Source: Flavobacterium sp. SUN052 (GTDB taxonomy: Bacteria > Bacteroidota > Bacteroidia > Flavobacteriales > Flavobacteriaceae). Taken from it: a DNA stretch of 64,000 nt. The stretch spans positions 62,001 through 126,000 of the forward strand of contig NZ_JAPQNS010000014.1 of assembly GCF_028867935.1 (NCBI RefSeq), in the 5' to 3' direction. Below are positions 1 through 9,633 of the stretch, one piece after another. The first letter of the stretch is position 1; each line of letters begins with the position of its first letter. A model generated the notes under the pieces. It did no database searches. It was not told the origin of the DNA and saw nothing but the letters and a program-made list of their open reading frames with translations. Made by a program: the position numbers and the translations under genes.

Positions 1-222
1 CTGGCGTGGGGCATCAACAACGGCCTGTTAGACAAGGCTACCTACCAGCCCGCCGTGCTGAAAGCCTGGGATGCGTTGATGACCTGCCAACAGGAAAGCG
101 GTAAAATTGGCTGGGTGCAGAATATCGGTTTCGACCCCAAACCCGCCGACAAAGACAGTTGGCAGAATTTCGGCACGGGTGCGTATCTACTGGCGGGGAG
201 TGAGCTGCTGAAGATGAAGTAG
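1..222 (+). CDS. GH88/GH105-like unsaturated glycuronyl hydrolase, C-terminal fragment
   Basis: Open from base 1 to a TAG stop at 220-222, so only the last 73 residues are present. The tail contains [10 protein letters not shown] and later [16 protein letters not shown], which I recognise as the end of the (alpha/alpha)6-barrel family of unsaturated rhamnogalacturonyl/glucuronyl hydrolases (GH88/GH105, YteR-like). These enzymes remove the unsaturated uronic acid left at oligosaccharide ends by polysaccharide lyases, so the gene fits the adjoining PUL. The catalytic part lies outside the window, so the family call rests on the tail alone. It ends 170 bp before the susC1 start, with a promoter between, so it is probably the last gene of another transcript. 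Confidence 0.65.
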   Translation: MAWGINNGLLDKATYQPAVLKAWDALMTCQQESGKIGWVQNIGFDPKPADKDSWQNFGTGAYLLAGSELLKMK

Positions 223-231
223 GCCCGTCAG

Positions 232-291
232 ATTGTCCATCATTTTCAATATTCTCTCCATTGCCTGAACCCCGGCATTCCGTCAAATTTG
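232..291 (+). promoter_or_regulatory. PUL promoter 1 with shared upstream element
   Basis: A 32-nt element at 232-263 starts ATTGTCCATC and ends TCTCTCCATTG. Exactly 20 nt later comes a -7-like box CAAATTTG (284-291). The same layout recurs at 17372-17431 before susC2 (28 of 32 identical in the element) and at 6843-6902 before the glycosidase operon. The terminal TTG fits the Bacteroidota -33 element and the AnnTTTG-like box the -7 element. Inferred to drive susC1-susD1-sulfatase; the part upstream of TTG is a candidate activator site. Confidence 0.6.
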
Positions 292-391
292 TCCTTCAAA
301 TTGACTTTATAGTATAATTTTTTGCACTATAGTCTGCCATTTGTACTAATCCACTCGTACAGTTCAACCAGTTCAGTTAATCTATCCTGCT

Positions 392-3382
392 ATGTTTCAC
401 TATGTACGGTGTCTGCAAACAATGTGTTTGCTGCTTTTCTTTTCAGGTATTGCTCTTGCTCAAGTCTCCGTCACGGGAAAAGTTACGGGTGAGCAAAACG
501 AAGCTATTCCCGGCGTGACGGTCTCCATTAAAGGCACTATGCGCGGCACCACGACCGATGCCGATGGCCGCTACAAACTCGATGTGCCGGACGCAGCTTC
601 TGTGCTGATATTCAGTTTCGTAGGCTATCTGGCGCAGGAGGTGACCGTTGGCAATCTGACAACACTGAACATTACCCTAAAAGTGGACAACAAGAGCCTT
701 GATGAAGTGGTCGTGGTGGGGTACGGCACTCAAAAGAAAAGTGATTTGACCGGATCGGTAGTGCGGGCCAATATCGAGGCATTTCGCGAGTCGCCCAACG
801 TAAACATTGCCCAATCGCTACAGGGTACTGTCCCCGGCCTCAACATCGGACAGGTAACAACCGCTGGTCAGAGTCCGACTATTTCGATCCGTGGCCGAAC
901 AACCATCAATGGTAATCAGAATGTGTTGCTGGTAGTCGATGGCATTATTTATACGGGAAATTTGAATGATCTGAATCCGGCTGACATTGAGTCGGTCGAT
1001 GTCCTGAAAGATCCAAGCAGTATGGCCATTTATGGCGCACAAGCCGCAAACGGGGTCATTCTGATTACGACCAAAGGAGGCAGGAAAACGTCGAAACCGG
1101 TATTTAATTATTCCGGCTCCTATACGACGCAAAACCCCACGAATTCACTGACGCTGCTCGACCGTGATGGCTACATCGCTAAGATAGCCGATCAGGAATG
1201 GCGAACCGCCTTTCTGGCCCCCAATTATACCCAGCCGAATCCCAACTACAACCCGCAAAATGCCATCGTCGATCCGCCCATCCGGGAAGGGCTGGCGAAA
1301 GGAACCAACTACGACTGGTGGGGAAATACGACCAGCCCCGGCTTCATCAATACCCACAATTTAAGCGTAACCGGATCGGGGCAGGAGTGGTCTTACTTTC
1401 TGTCAACGGGTTATACGGACCAAAAAGGATTCGTCATGAATGATAAATTCAAGCGAATCACGGCTCGGATCAACGTGGAGAACAAGATTCTGAAATGGTT
1501 CAGAATTGGTGCTCAGACGTTTGGCTCTTTTTCGGACTACTCTGGTGTGTCGCCCAATTTAGGCGGAATTACGATCATGTCACCCTTAGTGGAACCAACG
1601 GACGCGCAGGGTAATTACATTCTGAATCCGACGGGAATCAACATCCAAAATCCCTTCCTGATTACTGCCGCCGATGACTTCGATAAGCGGAATAATCTGT
1701 TCGGTAATTTCTACGCAGCTATCGACGTACCCTTTGTCAAGGGGCTTACCTACCGTCTGAATTACGGGCATAATTATTCCTGGGATCGCCATTTCAGTGC
1801 CAATTCCTATTCAAACGGGGCGACCGGAGGGGCCTATAAGAACACTTCCAACGCTTACGACTGGACCCTCGATAACATCGTCAATTACAAAAAGACGTTC
1901 AACGACAACCATGCCATCGACCTGACCCTCGTGGCGGGTCGTCGGCAACTAAACTACGAGGGGACCAATGCTACGGGTTCCGGTTTCAATAGTCTGCGTT
2001 TGGGCTATAATGATCTGAGTCTGGCCACCATTCAGCGGATCACGTCGTCGGCCTGGAAAGAAAACTACCTCTATCAGACGGCGCGAATCAACTACGATTT
2101 TAAGTTTCGGTATCTGCTCACCGCCACTCTGCGCCGGGACGGATTTTCCGGTTTTGCCGAAAACAACAAAACGGCCCTGTTTCCCTCGCTCGGATTCGGT
2201 TGGGTGTTGAGCCAGGAAAATTTCATGAAAGTAAACTGGGTCAACCTCTTAAAAATCAGAGGGTCCTACGGCACCAACGGGAATCTGGTTAATCGCTACT
2301 CGTCGCTTGCCCGGTTAAATACGTACCCCGCCTACGTGTTTGGTGAGGGTGGAGCTACCGAGTTTGGGCAGGTGGTCACCACGCTGGCGAACCCCAATTT
2401 GACCTGGGAAACGACTACCGGCTTCAATTTCGGCATTGATTACGCCTTGCTGAATAACCGCATTGGGGGCAGCATCGACTACTACCGGACCACCACCAGC
2501 AATCTTATTTTTGATGTCAATATCCCGGAAATAACGGGTTTCAATCTGATTACCTCCAACGTTGGGCGCATTGCCAATCGGGGTGTTGAGTTGGTGGTGA
2601 ACGGAAAAGCCATCGCGAACAAGAACCTGAAGTGGAACGTCAATCTCAACGTGTCGGCCAACCGCAACCGAATTGTTTCGCTGCTTGGCTTAGACAACAA
2701 TAAGGATGGTATCGAAGACGACCTACAGGCGAGCGGGTTGTTCATCGGGCAACCGATTGGGGCCATTTTCGACTACGAATCGGGCGGCATCATCCAATTG
2801 GGCGACGAGGTCCCGAAGGGTTTCTTCGTGGGGACGCATCGGATTATCGACCAGAACAAAGACGGGTTCACCGATGCCAATGACCGGGTGATCCGGGGCC
2901 GGACCGAACCGGCGTACAGTTTCGGAATACTGAACGAGTTTACCTATCGGAATTTCACGCTCCGCTTCTTTCTGAATTCGATTCAGGGCGGCAAAAATGG
3001 CTACCGCCGGGAGAACATGCCCGTTGGCATTGGCATCGGGGATAACATCCGGCGGAATAACTTCTGGCGAGAACTGGATTATTGGACCCCCTCCAATCCG
3101 GGTGCCCGCTACCGCACACTCGACCAAAGTTCCGCCATTGAATACAACTACTACGGTGATCGGAGTTTTATCCGGTTGCAGGACGTCACCCTGGAGTACA
3201 ACGTGAATCCGGCGTTTACGAAACGGATCGGTTTGGAGGGTTTTAAGGTATTTGCAAGCGGGAAAAACCTGATGACGTGGACAAACTGGCAGGGATGGGA
3301 CCCCGAAACGGGTCAGGGATTCGCCGTTGCCGGAGTTCCGGTCATGCGCGGAATTTCGCTCGGTCTGGATGTTCGTTTTTAA
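392..3382 (+). CDS. SusC/RagA-like TonB-dependent outer-membrane transporter (susC1)
   Basis: The 996-residue protein starts with a signal peptide (about residues 1-23, ending ALAQ). A carboxypeptidase-regulatory-like domain follows (about 25-110), with GKVTGEQNEAIPGVTVSIKG. The TonB-box region DEVVVVGYGTQKKSDLTGSV marks the start of the plug domain (about 105-235), which ends in the typical AIYGAQAANGVILITTKGG, and a large beta-barrel runs to the C-terminus. Members of this family import oligosaccharides through the outer membrane using TonB energy, with a SusD lid. There is no N-terminal STN signalling domain, so regulation through an anti-sigma factor is not indicated. It is followed 18 bp later by its susD partner. 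The substrate is inferred to be a sulfated oligosaccharide from the neighbours. Confidence 0.95.
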   Translation: MFHYVRCLQTMCLLLFFSGIALAQVSVTGKVTGEQNEAIPGVTVSIKGTMRGTTTDADGRYKLDVPDAASVLIFSFVGYLAQEVTVGNLTTLNITLKVDNKSLDEVVVVGYGTQKKSDLTGSVVRANIEAFRESPNVNIAQSLQGTVPGLNIGQVTTAGQSPTISIRGRTTINGNQNVLLVVDGIIYTGNLNDLNPADIESVDVLKDPSSMAIYGAQAANGVILITTKGGRKTSKPVFNYSGSYTTQNPTNSLTLLDRDGYIAKIADQEWRTAFLAPNYTQPNPNYNPQNAIVDPPIREGLAKGTNYDWWGNTTSPGFINTHNLSVTGSGQEWSYFLSTGYTDQKGFVMNDKFKRITARINVENKILKWFRIGAQTFGSFSDYSGVSPNLGGITIMSPLVEPTDAQGNYILNPTGINIQNPFLITAADDFDKRNNLFGNFYAAIDVPFVKGLTYRLNYGHNYSWDRHFSANSYSNGATGGAYKNTSNAYDWTLDNIVNYKKTFNDNHAIDLTLVAGRRQLNYEGTNATGSGFNSLRLGYNDLSLATIQRITSSAWKENYLYQTARINYDFKFRYLLTATLRRDGFSGFAENNKTALFPSLGFGWVLSQENFMKVNWVNLLKIRGSYGTNGNLVNRYSSLARLNTYPAYVFGEGGATEFGQVVTTLANPNLTWETTTGFNFGIDYALLNNRIGGSIDYYRTTTSNLIFDVNIPEITGFNLITSNVGRIANRGVELVVNGKAIANKNLKWNVNLNVSANRNRIVSLLGLDNNKDGIEDDLQASGLFIGQPIGAIFDYESGGIIQLGDEVPKGFFVGTHRIIDQNKDGFTDANDRVIRGRTEPAYSFGILNEFTYRNFTLRFFLNSIQGGKNGYRRENMPVGIGIGDNIRRNNFWRELDYWTPSNPGARYRTLDQSSAIEYNYYGDRSFIRLQDVTLEYNVNPAFTKRIGLEGFKVFASGKNLMTWTNWQGWDPETGQGFAVAGVPVMRGISLGLDVRF

Positions 3383-3400
3383 CGCCTAAATTAACTCGTC

Positions 3401-5110
3401 ATGAAATCAACGCTCCGTATTCATAAACTGCTTGTTCTCCTGCCCTTGCTGGTTTTTAGTTGTAATGAAGGGGAAATCTTAAAAGAAGTTCCGCTGGATT
3501 TTGCCAGCCCCGAAAATGCGTTCGTCACGGTGGGCGACTATACCTCAGCGATCAATTCGCTCTACGACCAAACCCGTGCCACCCTGTCGGAGGGGGAGTT
3601 TCGGCCTTTAGACCTGGTGTATGGTACCGACATCGGGTACAACGGTGCCCAGCAGTTGAACGAACGGTTTGGCAGTTACCCCGCTACCTTAACACCTATT
3701 TCGGTTATTCCCCGGTACCACTGGCAACAGTATTACAAACTCATTTCCAGTGCGAACATTATCCTGAACCGGGTAGCTACCTCTGGCCTTACGCCCGCGC
3801 AAAAGACGGCGGTAGAAGCTGAGACCAAGCTGTTCAGAGGACTGGCCTACCGGAATCTGGCCCATTTATTCGGGGGTGTTCCCATCGAATTAAAGGAAGT
3901 GAGTTCGCCCAAAACGGACTACACCCGTGCGAGCCGCGAGCAGGTCTATCAACAGGCCGCTGCCGATCTGGAATTTGCGGTGGCTAATCTGCCGAACATC
4001 AATCAGGTGAAAGACGGTAAGGTTTCGACCCCGGCTGCCAACCACCTGCTGGCGGAGGTGTACGTGTGCCTGAAGCGATACGACGATGCGATCAAAGCAG
4101 CGACTGCCGTGATCCAGAACCCAAACCTATCGCTGATGAAACAACGGTTTGGTTCGCTCGCCAAGGAACCGGGCGACGTGTATTGGGATCTGTTTCGCCG
4201 GTTCAACCAGAACCGGAGCGCGGGCAATACCGAAGGCATATGGGTGTTTCAGTACGAAGTCGATGTGCTGGGTGGGGTCGTTCGGACATCGGTGCTGGCG
4301 GGGCCAATGCTGGAACGGGACCACGCGCCGAGGCCGTATAGTTTTCCGTATAAAGACCCGTCGGGCGTTAGTCCATTCCTGCCGCTGGGCGTTTCGGATA
4401 ATACGGGAGGCCGGGGCATTGGCCGATTGCGGGGAACGAACCACCTGAACTACGGCATATGGCGGGACGACCCCAACGATATGCGAAACTCGGAATACAA
4501 CTTCATCCGGGATGTCAAGTTCAATAACCCGGCTTCGGCCTGGTACGGCAAAAAGCTGTCCGAGTTCAGGGCTACCTTCCGCCGGACAGTGGACGATACC
4601 ATCCGAAATTTTTATCCTTACCAGTCGAAGGTGACCACACCGGGGCAGCACCCGGCTCAACTCTTTGTGGACCCGGTTTTGAAAACCCTCAATGCGTCAG
4701 CCGCCGGTACAACCTACAGTGATCAATACTTTATCCGGTTGCCGGAAACCTATCTGCTTCGCGCCGAAGCGTACCTCGGCAAAGGCGATTTGGCCAATGC
4801 AGCCGCTGATATTAACGTTGTTCGGGCGCGGGCCAATGCCAAACCCGTAGCCGCAGGGAGCGTGACGATTGATTATATTCTGGATGAACGTATGCGCGAG
4901 TTGGGCGTTGAAGAAAAACGCAGGCTAACGTTGAACCGGCTCGGTCTTTTGTACGAACGTACCAGGAAATATTGCAATGGTCACCCAACGGTAGGTCGGT
5001 TTGGGGTCGATGTTGAACCCTACCATAATCTGTTTCCCATTCCGTTCAGCGAGATCGAGCGGAACACCGGGGCTGTTTTAGAGCAGAATCCGGGGTATGC
5101 CAAGCGATAA
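3401..5110 (+). CDS. SusD/RagB-like outer-membrane glycan-binding lipoprotein (susD1)
   Basis: The 569-residue protein has a lipoprotein signal peptide ending LVFSC, with the lipidated cysteine near residue 21. The N-terminal SusD-like region holds helical TPR-type segments, for example ETKLFRGLAYRNLAHLFGGVP. The C-terminal RagB/SusD region contains RLPETYLLRAEAYLGKGD and the usual closing pattern with P-I-P-F-S-E-I before the stop. It binds glycans at the cell surface and closes over its SusC partner just upstream. The gene lies 18 bp after susC1 and 15 bp before a sulfatase, so the three are probably co-transcribed from the promoter at 232-291. Confidence 0.95.
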   Translation: MKSTLRIHKLLVLLPLLVFSCNEGEILKEVPLDFASPENAFVTVGDYTSAINSLYDQTRATLSEGEFRPLDLVYGTDIGYNGAQQLNERFGSYPATLTPISVIPRYHWQQYYKLISSANIILNRVATSGLTPAQKTAVEAETKLFRGLAYRNLAHLFGGVPIELKEVSSPKTDYTRASREQVYQQAAADLEFAVANLPNINQVKDGKVSTPAANHLLAEVYVCLKRYDDAIKAATAVIQNPNLSLMKQRFGSLAKEPGDVYWDLFRRFNQNRSAGNTEGIWVFQYEVDVLGGVVRTSVLAGPMLERDHAPRPYSFPYKDPSGVSPFLPLGVSDNTGGRGIGRLRGTNHLNYGIWRDDPNDMRNSEYNFIRDVKFNNPASAWYGKKLSEFRATFRRTVDDTIRNFYPYQSKVTTPGQHPAQLFVDPVLKTLNASAAGTTYSDQYFIRLPETYLLRAEAYLGKGDLANAAADINVVRARANAKPVAAGSVTIDYILDERMRELGVEEKRRLTLNRLGLLYERTRKYCNGHPTVGRFGVDVEPYHNLFPIPFSEIERNTGAVLEQNPGYAKR

Positions 5111-5125
5111 CAAACCCACGAACGC

Positions 5126-6676
5126 ATGAAAACTCTCCATAAAGCGATTGTGGGTCTGGTGATGATAGTGCCACTGCTGGCCATCAGAAGCCCTTTTTCG
5201 GTAACGACCGAACAACGCAGTCAGGCCATCGCTGCTAAGCGGCCAAATATCCTGTTTATCATCTCGGACGATCAATCGTATCCGTATGCGTCGGCGTATG
5301 GGTACGAGGCTGTCCGTACCCCAGCCTTCGACCGGATCGCCCGCGAAGGAATCCTGTTTACCAACGCCTTTTCTGCCTCACCGGGGTGTAGTCCATCGCG
5401 GGCATCTATCCTAACGGGTAAACACTGCTGGCAATTGGAGCACGCGGGGACACACGCCAGTTCGTTCGGCACCAAGTTCAAAACCTATCCCGACTTACTG
5501 GAGGAAGCAGGCTATCACGTAGGCTTTACGGGCAAGGGCTGGGGACCGGGCGATTTTAAGGCATCGGGTCGATCCCGTAATCCGGCGGGTCCGGCGTTCA
5601 ACAGCCAGACGTTGAAAGCCCCCCAGGGCATCAGCAACAACGATTATGCGGCTAACTTCAAAAAATTCTTAGCCAGCCGACCTGCCAACAGCCCGTTTTG
5701 CTTCTGGTTTGGTGCTAACGAACCGCACCGGGCTTTCCAGAAAGGTATTGGTCAGAAGAGCGGGTTAGAGATGGCCAAAGTAAAGGTGCCCGGCTTCCTG
5801 CCCGATCACCCCGCCGTCAGGACCGACCTGATGGATTACCTGTACGAAATCCAGTGGTTCGATCAGCATATCGGTAGTATGATTCAGATGCTGGAAGAGT
5901 CCGGCGAATTAGACAACACGCTGATCGTGGTCACCTCCGACAATGGGATGCCGTTCCCCCGCGCCAAAGCCAACGTGTATGAATACGGTATCCATGTACC
6001 CTTAGCCATATGCTGGGGGAATAGAGTTAAGGGTAATCGTACCGTATCCGATCTGGTGAGCCTGACCGATATGGCCCCCACGTTTCTGGACGCTGCGGGT
6101 ATCACCAATGGTAAAAAAGATATGGCTGGACAGAGTCTGTTGCCGGTCCTTACAAACAAAACTGCCAAACGCCGGGAGGCCGTTTATGCTGCCCGCGAAC
6201 GCCATTCATCGTCCCGCTGGAACAACTTAGGCTATCCGCAACGCTGTCTGCGTACCCCTAGCTATCTGTATATCTGGAATATGAAACCAGATCGTTGGCC
6301 AGCCGGAGACCCGCAGGCGTTTGACGATTCCGGCAAGTTGGGGCCACCAGATAACGGTTATTTTGATATTGATGAATTTGACGATTCCTATGTGTATTTA
6401 CAGCGAAAGGACCGGGACATGGCTCCCTATTTTCATTGGGCCGTTGACAAACGGCCTGAAGAAGAACTGTATGCTATTCGTAAAGACCCGTATTGTCTTA
6501 CCAACCTTGCCCGCCAATCGGCCTATCAATCAGTGAAGAAATCACTGGGGGCAACACTTAAAACGTATCTGACGAAAACGGGAGACCCCAGAATGGGTAG
6601 CAACGGCGAAGTTTTTGAGAGTTACGAGCGTTACAGCCCCCGACGCACGTTCCCCCCGCCAGATGCCGGGAAGTAA
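5126..6676 (+). CDS. Secreted S1-family sulfatase
   Basis: A 516-residue formylglycine-dependent sulfatase. The motif CSPSRASILTG puts the cysteine to be converted to formylglycine at residue 88. The metal-binding DD is at 48-49 (FIISDDQS), and the second metal site is SDNGMPFPRAK. An N-terminal hydrophobic segment (about 8-20) acts as signal peptide. It hydrolyses sulfate esters on the glycan, probably in the periplasm or at the surface. It is the third gene of the susC1 unit. It shares SKGWGPGDF-like and DNGMPFPRAKA segments with the sulfatase at 57396-58820, so the two look like paralogues; this class resembles heparan/N-acetylglucosamine-type sulfatases, but the substrate is not provable here. 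Confidence 0.92.
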   Translation: MKTLHKAIVGLVMIVPLLAIRSPFSVTTEQRSQAIAAKRPNILFIISDDQSYPYASAYGYEAVRTPAFDRIAREGILFTNAFSASPGCSPSRASILTGKHCWQLEHAGTHASSFGTKFKTYPDLLEEAGYHVGFTGKGWGPGDFKASGRSRNPAGPAFNSQTLKAPQGISNNDYAANFKKFLASRPANSPFCFWFGANEPHRAFQKGIGQKSGLEMAKVKVPGFLPDHPAVRTDLMDYLYEIQWFDQHIGSMIQMLEESGELDNTLIVVTSDNGMPFPRAKANVYEYGIHVPLAICWGNRVKGNRTVSDLVSLTDMAPTFLDAAGITNGKKDMAGQSLLPVLTNKTAKRREAVYAARERHSSSRWNNLGYPQRCLRTPSYLYIWNMKPDRWPAGDPQAFDDSGKLGPPDNGYFDIDEFDDSYVYLQRKDRDMAPYFHWAVDKRPEEELYAIRKDPYCLTNLARQSAYQSVKKSLGATLKTYLTKTGDPRMGSNGEVFESYERYSPRRTFPPPDAGK

Positions 6677-6713
6677 TGCTTCTGAATCTATCCGGTGTGA
6701 GTAGGATCTGGCA

Positions 6714-6787
6714 ATTTGTCTTCTCGTGAGATAGGTTGTCAGTTTTTCAACCCAAAAACTGACAACCTATCTCACGAGAAGACAAAT
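6714..6787. terminator. Perfect 34-bp inverted repeat (long hairpin)
   Basis: The arms 6714-6747 and 6754-6787 are perfectly complementary over 34 bp around a 6-nt loop (CAACCC). It lies 37 bp after the sulfatase stop and upstream of the next promoter. The arms end in A/T-rich runs next to the loop. The position suits a terminator separating the susC1 unit from the glycosidase unit, but the stem is far longer than an ordinary intrinsic terminator. Confidence 0.6.
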
Positions 6788-6842
6788 GCAGGAAGTGACG
6801 GGTTAAACGACACGGTTTTTTGTAGGCCCTACTATTCATAAA

Positions 6843-6902
6843 ACAATCCATCTTTTAAGCATTTTTCTCTATTTCGTCAGGAGTAGTAAGGGCATAGTTT
6901 TG
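6843..6902 (+). promoter_or_regulatory. PUL promoter 2 with shared upstream element
   Basis: The 32-nt window 6843-6874 keeps the conserved blocks CCATCTTTT and TTTTCTCTATT seen before susC2 (22 of 32 identical). Exactly 20 nt later is TAGTTTTG (6895-6902), a perfect match to the Bacteroidota -7 consensus TAnnTTTG. The start codon at 6998 is 95 nt downstream, leaving a long leader. Inferred to drive the five-gene unit 6998-17310. Confidence 0.65.
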
Positions 6903-6997
6903 CATCTAATTAAGTTTTTGTTAACAATAAGCAAGATTGCGAGATTCATTTTCCTGGAACAAACGCCGATATATTGATACCATTTTACCCCCATTTC

Positions 6998-9616
6998 ATG
7001 TATCATTTGTTTTTTTTTCTCGTTCTGGGAAGTCTGACAACGGCTCTTGCCCAGCCGAAGACACGCCCTGTTGCCAAAACGCGCACCGTTGTGCAGGATA
7101 AGCAGGGCGTGATGCGCTGGTCAGACACGAATCAGGAAGTAGCTCTGTTTGGCGCCAATTACTGCCTGCCCTCCGCCTGCGATTACCGGACGGCTGGGTA
7201 CGTATCGAAAGACCGCAAAAAGATGATCGATCAGGACATGACCCATTTCGCCCGTATGGGCTGGGATGGCCTGCGGCTTAGTTTTTGGGGTGATTATGAA
7301 AATTCCGACTTCGACGGGAATCTGATTGTGAACGACCACCTCGACCTGATGGATTACCTGATACTGAAAGCGAAGGAGCGGGGCATCTATATGTTGCTTA
7401 GTCCAATCGTTACGCACAGTTCGCAGTGGCCCGATGCCATGCCCGACACCATTAGTGCGCGGGGCTTCTCGACGCATTTTAAAAAAAGGGAACTGGGTAC
7501 GAACCCCAAGGCCATTGCCGCGCAGCAAAATTACCTCCGCCAACTGCTCAACCACGTCAATCCCTACACGGGTTTGACCCTGAAAGACGAGCCGAGCATC
7601 CTGTTTGTGGAGATGATTAACGAACCCTGGCATCACAGTAAAGACGTGGCGGGGTCGGTCAGCTACATCAACGCGCTGATCGACGCGGTGCGGAGTACGG
7701 GCTGCACGAAGCTGGTCTTTCATAATATCAGTCAGGATTTCAACATGGCCGCGCCTATGCAGCAGTCAAACATTCAGGGGGCCAGTTTTGGCTGGTATCC
7801 GTCGGGGCTTGTTTCGGGGCATACGCTGTCGGGCAACTACCTGCCTGCGGTGGATGATTATTCGCCCATGCTGAAACCAGAATTGAAACGGCTGGCCCGC
7901 ATCGTTTACGAATTCGACGGCGCCGACCTGCTCAACGGCTATATGTACCCGGCAATGGCCCGCACGTTCCGCACGGCAGGGGCGCAGTTTGCGGCCATTT
8001 TTTCCTACGATATGCTGGCTACTGCGCCGTATAATCTGGGCTGGCAGACCCACTACATTAACATGGTCTATACCCCCGCCAAAGCTATTAGTGGCATGAT
8101 TGCTGCCGAGGTAATGCGACAGGTGCCACTCTACAAAAACTACGGCAAGTATCCCGACAATACAACTTTTGGCCCGTTCCACATCAGCTACGCCGAAAAC
8201 CTGAGTGAGATGATCACGTCTGATCGGTTCATGTACAGCAACACGACCAAAACTAATCCTGCCAACGTCAAAACCCTGACCAAATTAGTTGGCTACGGCT
8301 CGTCGCCGGTGGTGCAGTATGAGGGCAAGGGGCTTTATTTCTTAGATAAAATTAAGGACGGTACGTGGCGGCTGGAAGTGTATCCCGATGCGGTACAGAT
8401 TGACGACCCTTTCCGAATGCCCAGTCCCGGTAAGGTCGTTACCCGCAGCATCAGCCGGCGGTGGCCCATGCAGGTACGTCTGCCCGATTTGGCCGGTTCG
8501 TTTACCGTTCAGCCCCTCAACGATAACAACATCTACCAGACGCAGGGGCAAAACGGCGACTTCATGATTCGGCCCGGTATTTATTTGCTCAGTACCGACA
8601 AGGCAGTTACGAAAGCGGCACTACCCGCCAAAATAGGAAATCTGGGTATGACCGAATACGTCATGATCCCCGACCAGCCGTTGCCGACGCAGGTGATGGC
8701 CGACTACCGACCCGACTATCAGGCGGGGAAACCCATTCAGTTTTCAGCTCAGGTCTATAGTGCCGCCGAGCCGCAAAAAGTCACGCTATTTACCCGCTAC
8801 GGCGGCAGTGGACGCTATACACCCCTGCCGATGAAAAAAGGGCTGGGCTATACCTACACGGCAGAACTCCCCGCCAGCCGGGCCACCGAAGGCATACTCG
8901 ATTATTGCATTGTGGTCGATGATGGCGTTAGCCGGATCAACTTCCCGTCGGGCATTGCCACAAGCCCGGCAGACTGGGATTTTTACGGGGCCAAAACCTG
9001 GACAGCCAGCGTGGTTCGGCCCCAAACGCCCCTGCGCCTGTTGACTCCCATCGACGATGTTAGCCGACTGGACTTTACGCGCATCGGCGACGGCGTTCGG
9101 GCGGGGATTTATAAACTCATCCCGGCATCCAACACCGGCGAAGCGGCCATTCACCTCGAACTGCCCCTGAGCTATGACAAAACGCTAGAAGACTACACGG
9201 TATCGGTGCCCGTCAAAGACAAAGTGCTTGCCCGGCAGGGGGAGCTGACCGGGGCTAAGTCGCTTCAATTGACCGTGAAAGGGCAAAATCAGCAGCAACA
9301 GGCTTACATTACCCTTATTGAAAACGACGGTACAAGTTGGAGCCAGAAAATAACCCTGTCCCCCAACTGGCATACCCTGACGATTCCCCTTGCCGAGCTT
9401 CAGTTGAGCAAAGGGGCGATGTTACCCTTAGGCTATCCGGGGCGGTGGGCCTACTGGTTTACACCCGCCAGCGGGCGGAGTACCACCAACAGTTCGCTTC
9501 GGCTGGAGAATGTCGAATGGATTCAACTGTCTATTCGGCAAAGTGATCTGAAACGGGAGGAGGCTACAGCTAATTCCTGGATCGACATCACGTCGGCCCT
9601 GATCTCATTTGAGTAA
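6998..9616 (+). CDS. Secreted clan GH-A (GH5-like) glycoside hydrolase
   Basis: I chose ATG 6998 over an in-frame TTG at 6974. From there a textbook signal peptide begins (MYHLFFFLVLGSLTTALAQ), giving 872 residues. The N-terminal 450 residues look like a TIM-barrel of clan GH-A: MINEPW places the putative acid/base at Glu209, and IVYEFDG gives a candidate nucleophile Glu305, a spacing usual for GH5 and relatives. The rest is beta-rich, including QVMADYRPDYQAGKPIQ and a C-terminal carbohydrate-binding-like region near GRWAYWFTP. The exact GH family is uncertain, and the activity (endo- or exo-hydrolase of the PUL glycan) is inferred. First gene of its unit, 17 bp before the GH35 gene. Confidence 0.7.
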   Translation: MYHLFFFLVLGSLTTALAQPKTRPVAKTRTVVQDKQGVMRWSDTNQEVALFGANYCLPSACDYRTAGYVSKDRKKMIDQDMTHFARMGWDGLRLSFWGDYENSDFDGNLIVNDHLDLMDYLILKAKERGIYMLLSPIVTHSSQWPDAMPDTISARGFSTHFKKRELGTNPKAIAAQQNYLRQLLNHVNPYTGLTLKDEPSILFVEMINEPWHHSKDVAGSVSYINALIDAVRSTGCTKLVFHNISQDFNMAAPMQQSNIQGASFGWYPSGLVSGHTLSGNYLPAVDDYSPMLKPELKRLARIVYEFDGADLLNGYMYPAMARTFRTAGAQFAAIFSYDMLATAPYNLGWQTHYINMVYTPAKAISGMIAAEVMRQVPLYKNYGKYPDNTTFGPFHISYAENLSEMITSDRFMYSNTTKTNPANVKTLTKLVGYGSSPVVQYEGKGLYFLDKIKDGTWRLEVYPDAVQIDDPFRMPSPGKVVTRSISRRWPMQVRLPDLAGSFTVQPLNDNNIYQTQGQNGDFMIRPGIYLLSTDKAVTKAALPAKIGNLGMTEYVMIPDQPLPTQVMADYRPDYQAGKPIQFSAQVYSAAEPQKVTLFTRYGGSGRYTPLPMKKGLGYTYTAELPASRATEGILDYCIVVDDGVSRINFPSGIATSPADWDFYGAKTWTASVVRPQTPLRLLTPIDDVSRLDFTRIGDGVRAGIYKLIPASNTGEAAIHLELPLSYDKTLEDYTVSVPVKDKVLARQGELTGAKSLQLTVKGQNQQQQAYITLIENDGTSWSQKITLSPNWHTLTIPLAELQLSKGAMLPLGYPGRWAYWFTPASGRSTTNSSLRLENVEWIQLSIRQSDLKREEATANSWIDITSALISFE

Positions 9617-9633
9617 TTTTTTATTCCCCGACC

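Noticed and set aside
392..700. STN-type signalling domain in SusC proteins linking to an ECF sigma factor
   Set aside because: All three SusC proteins go directly from signal peptide to the carboxypeptidase-like domain, and no sigma/anti-sigma genes are in the window.
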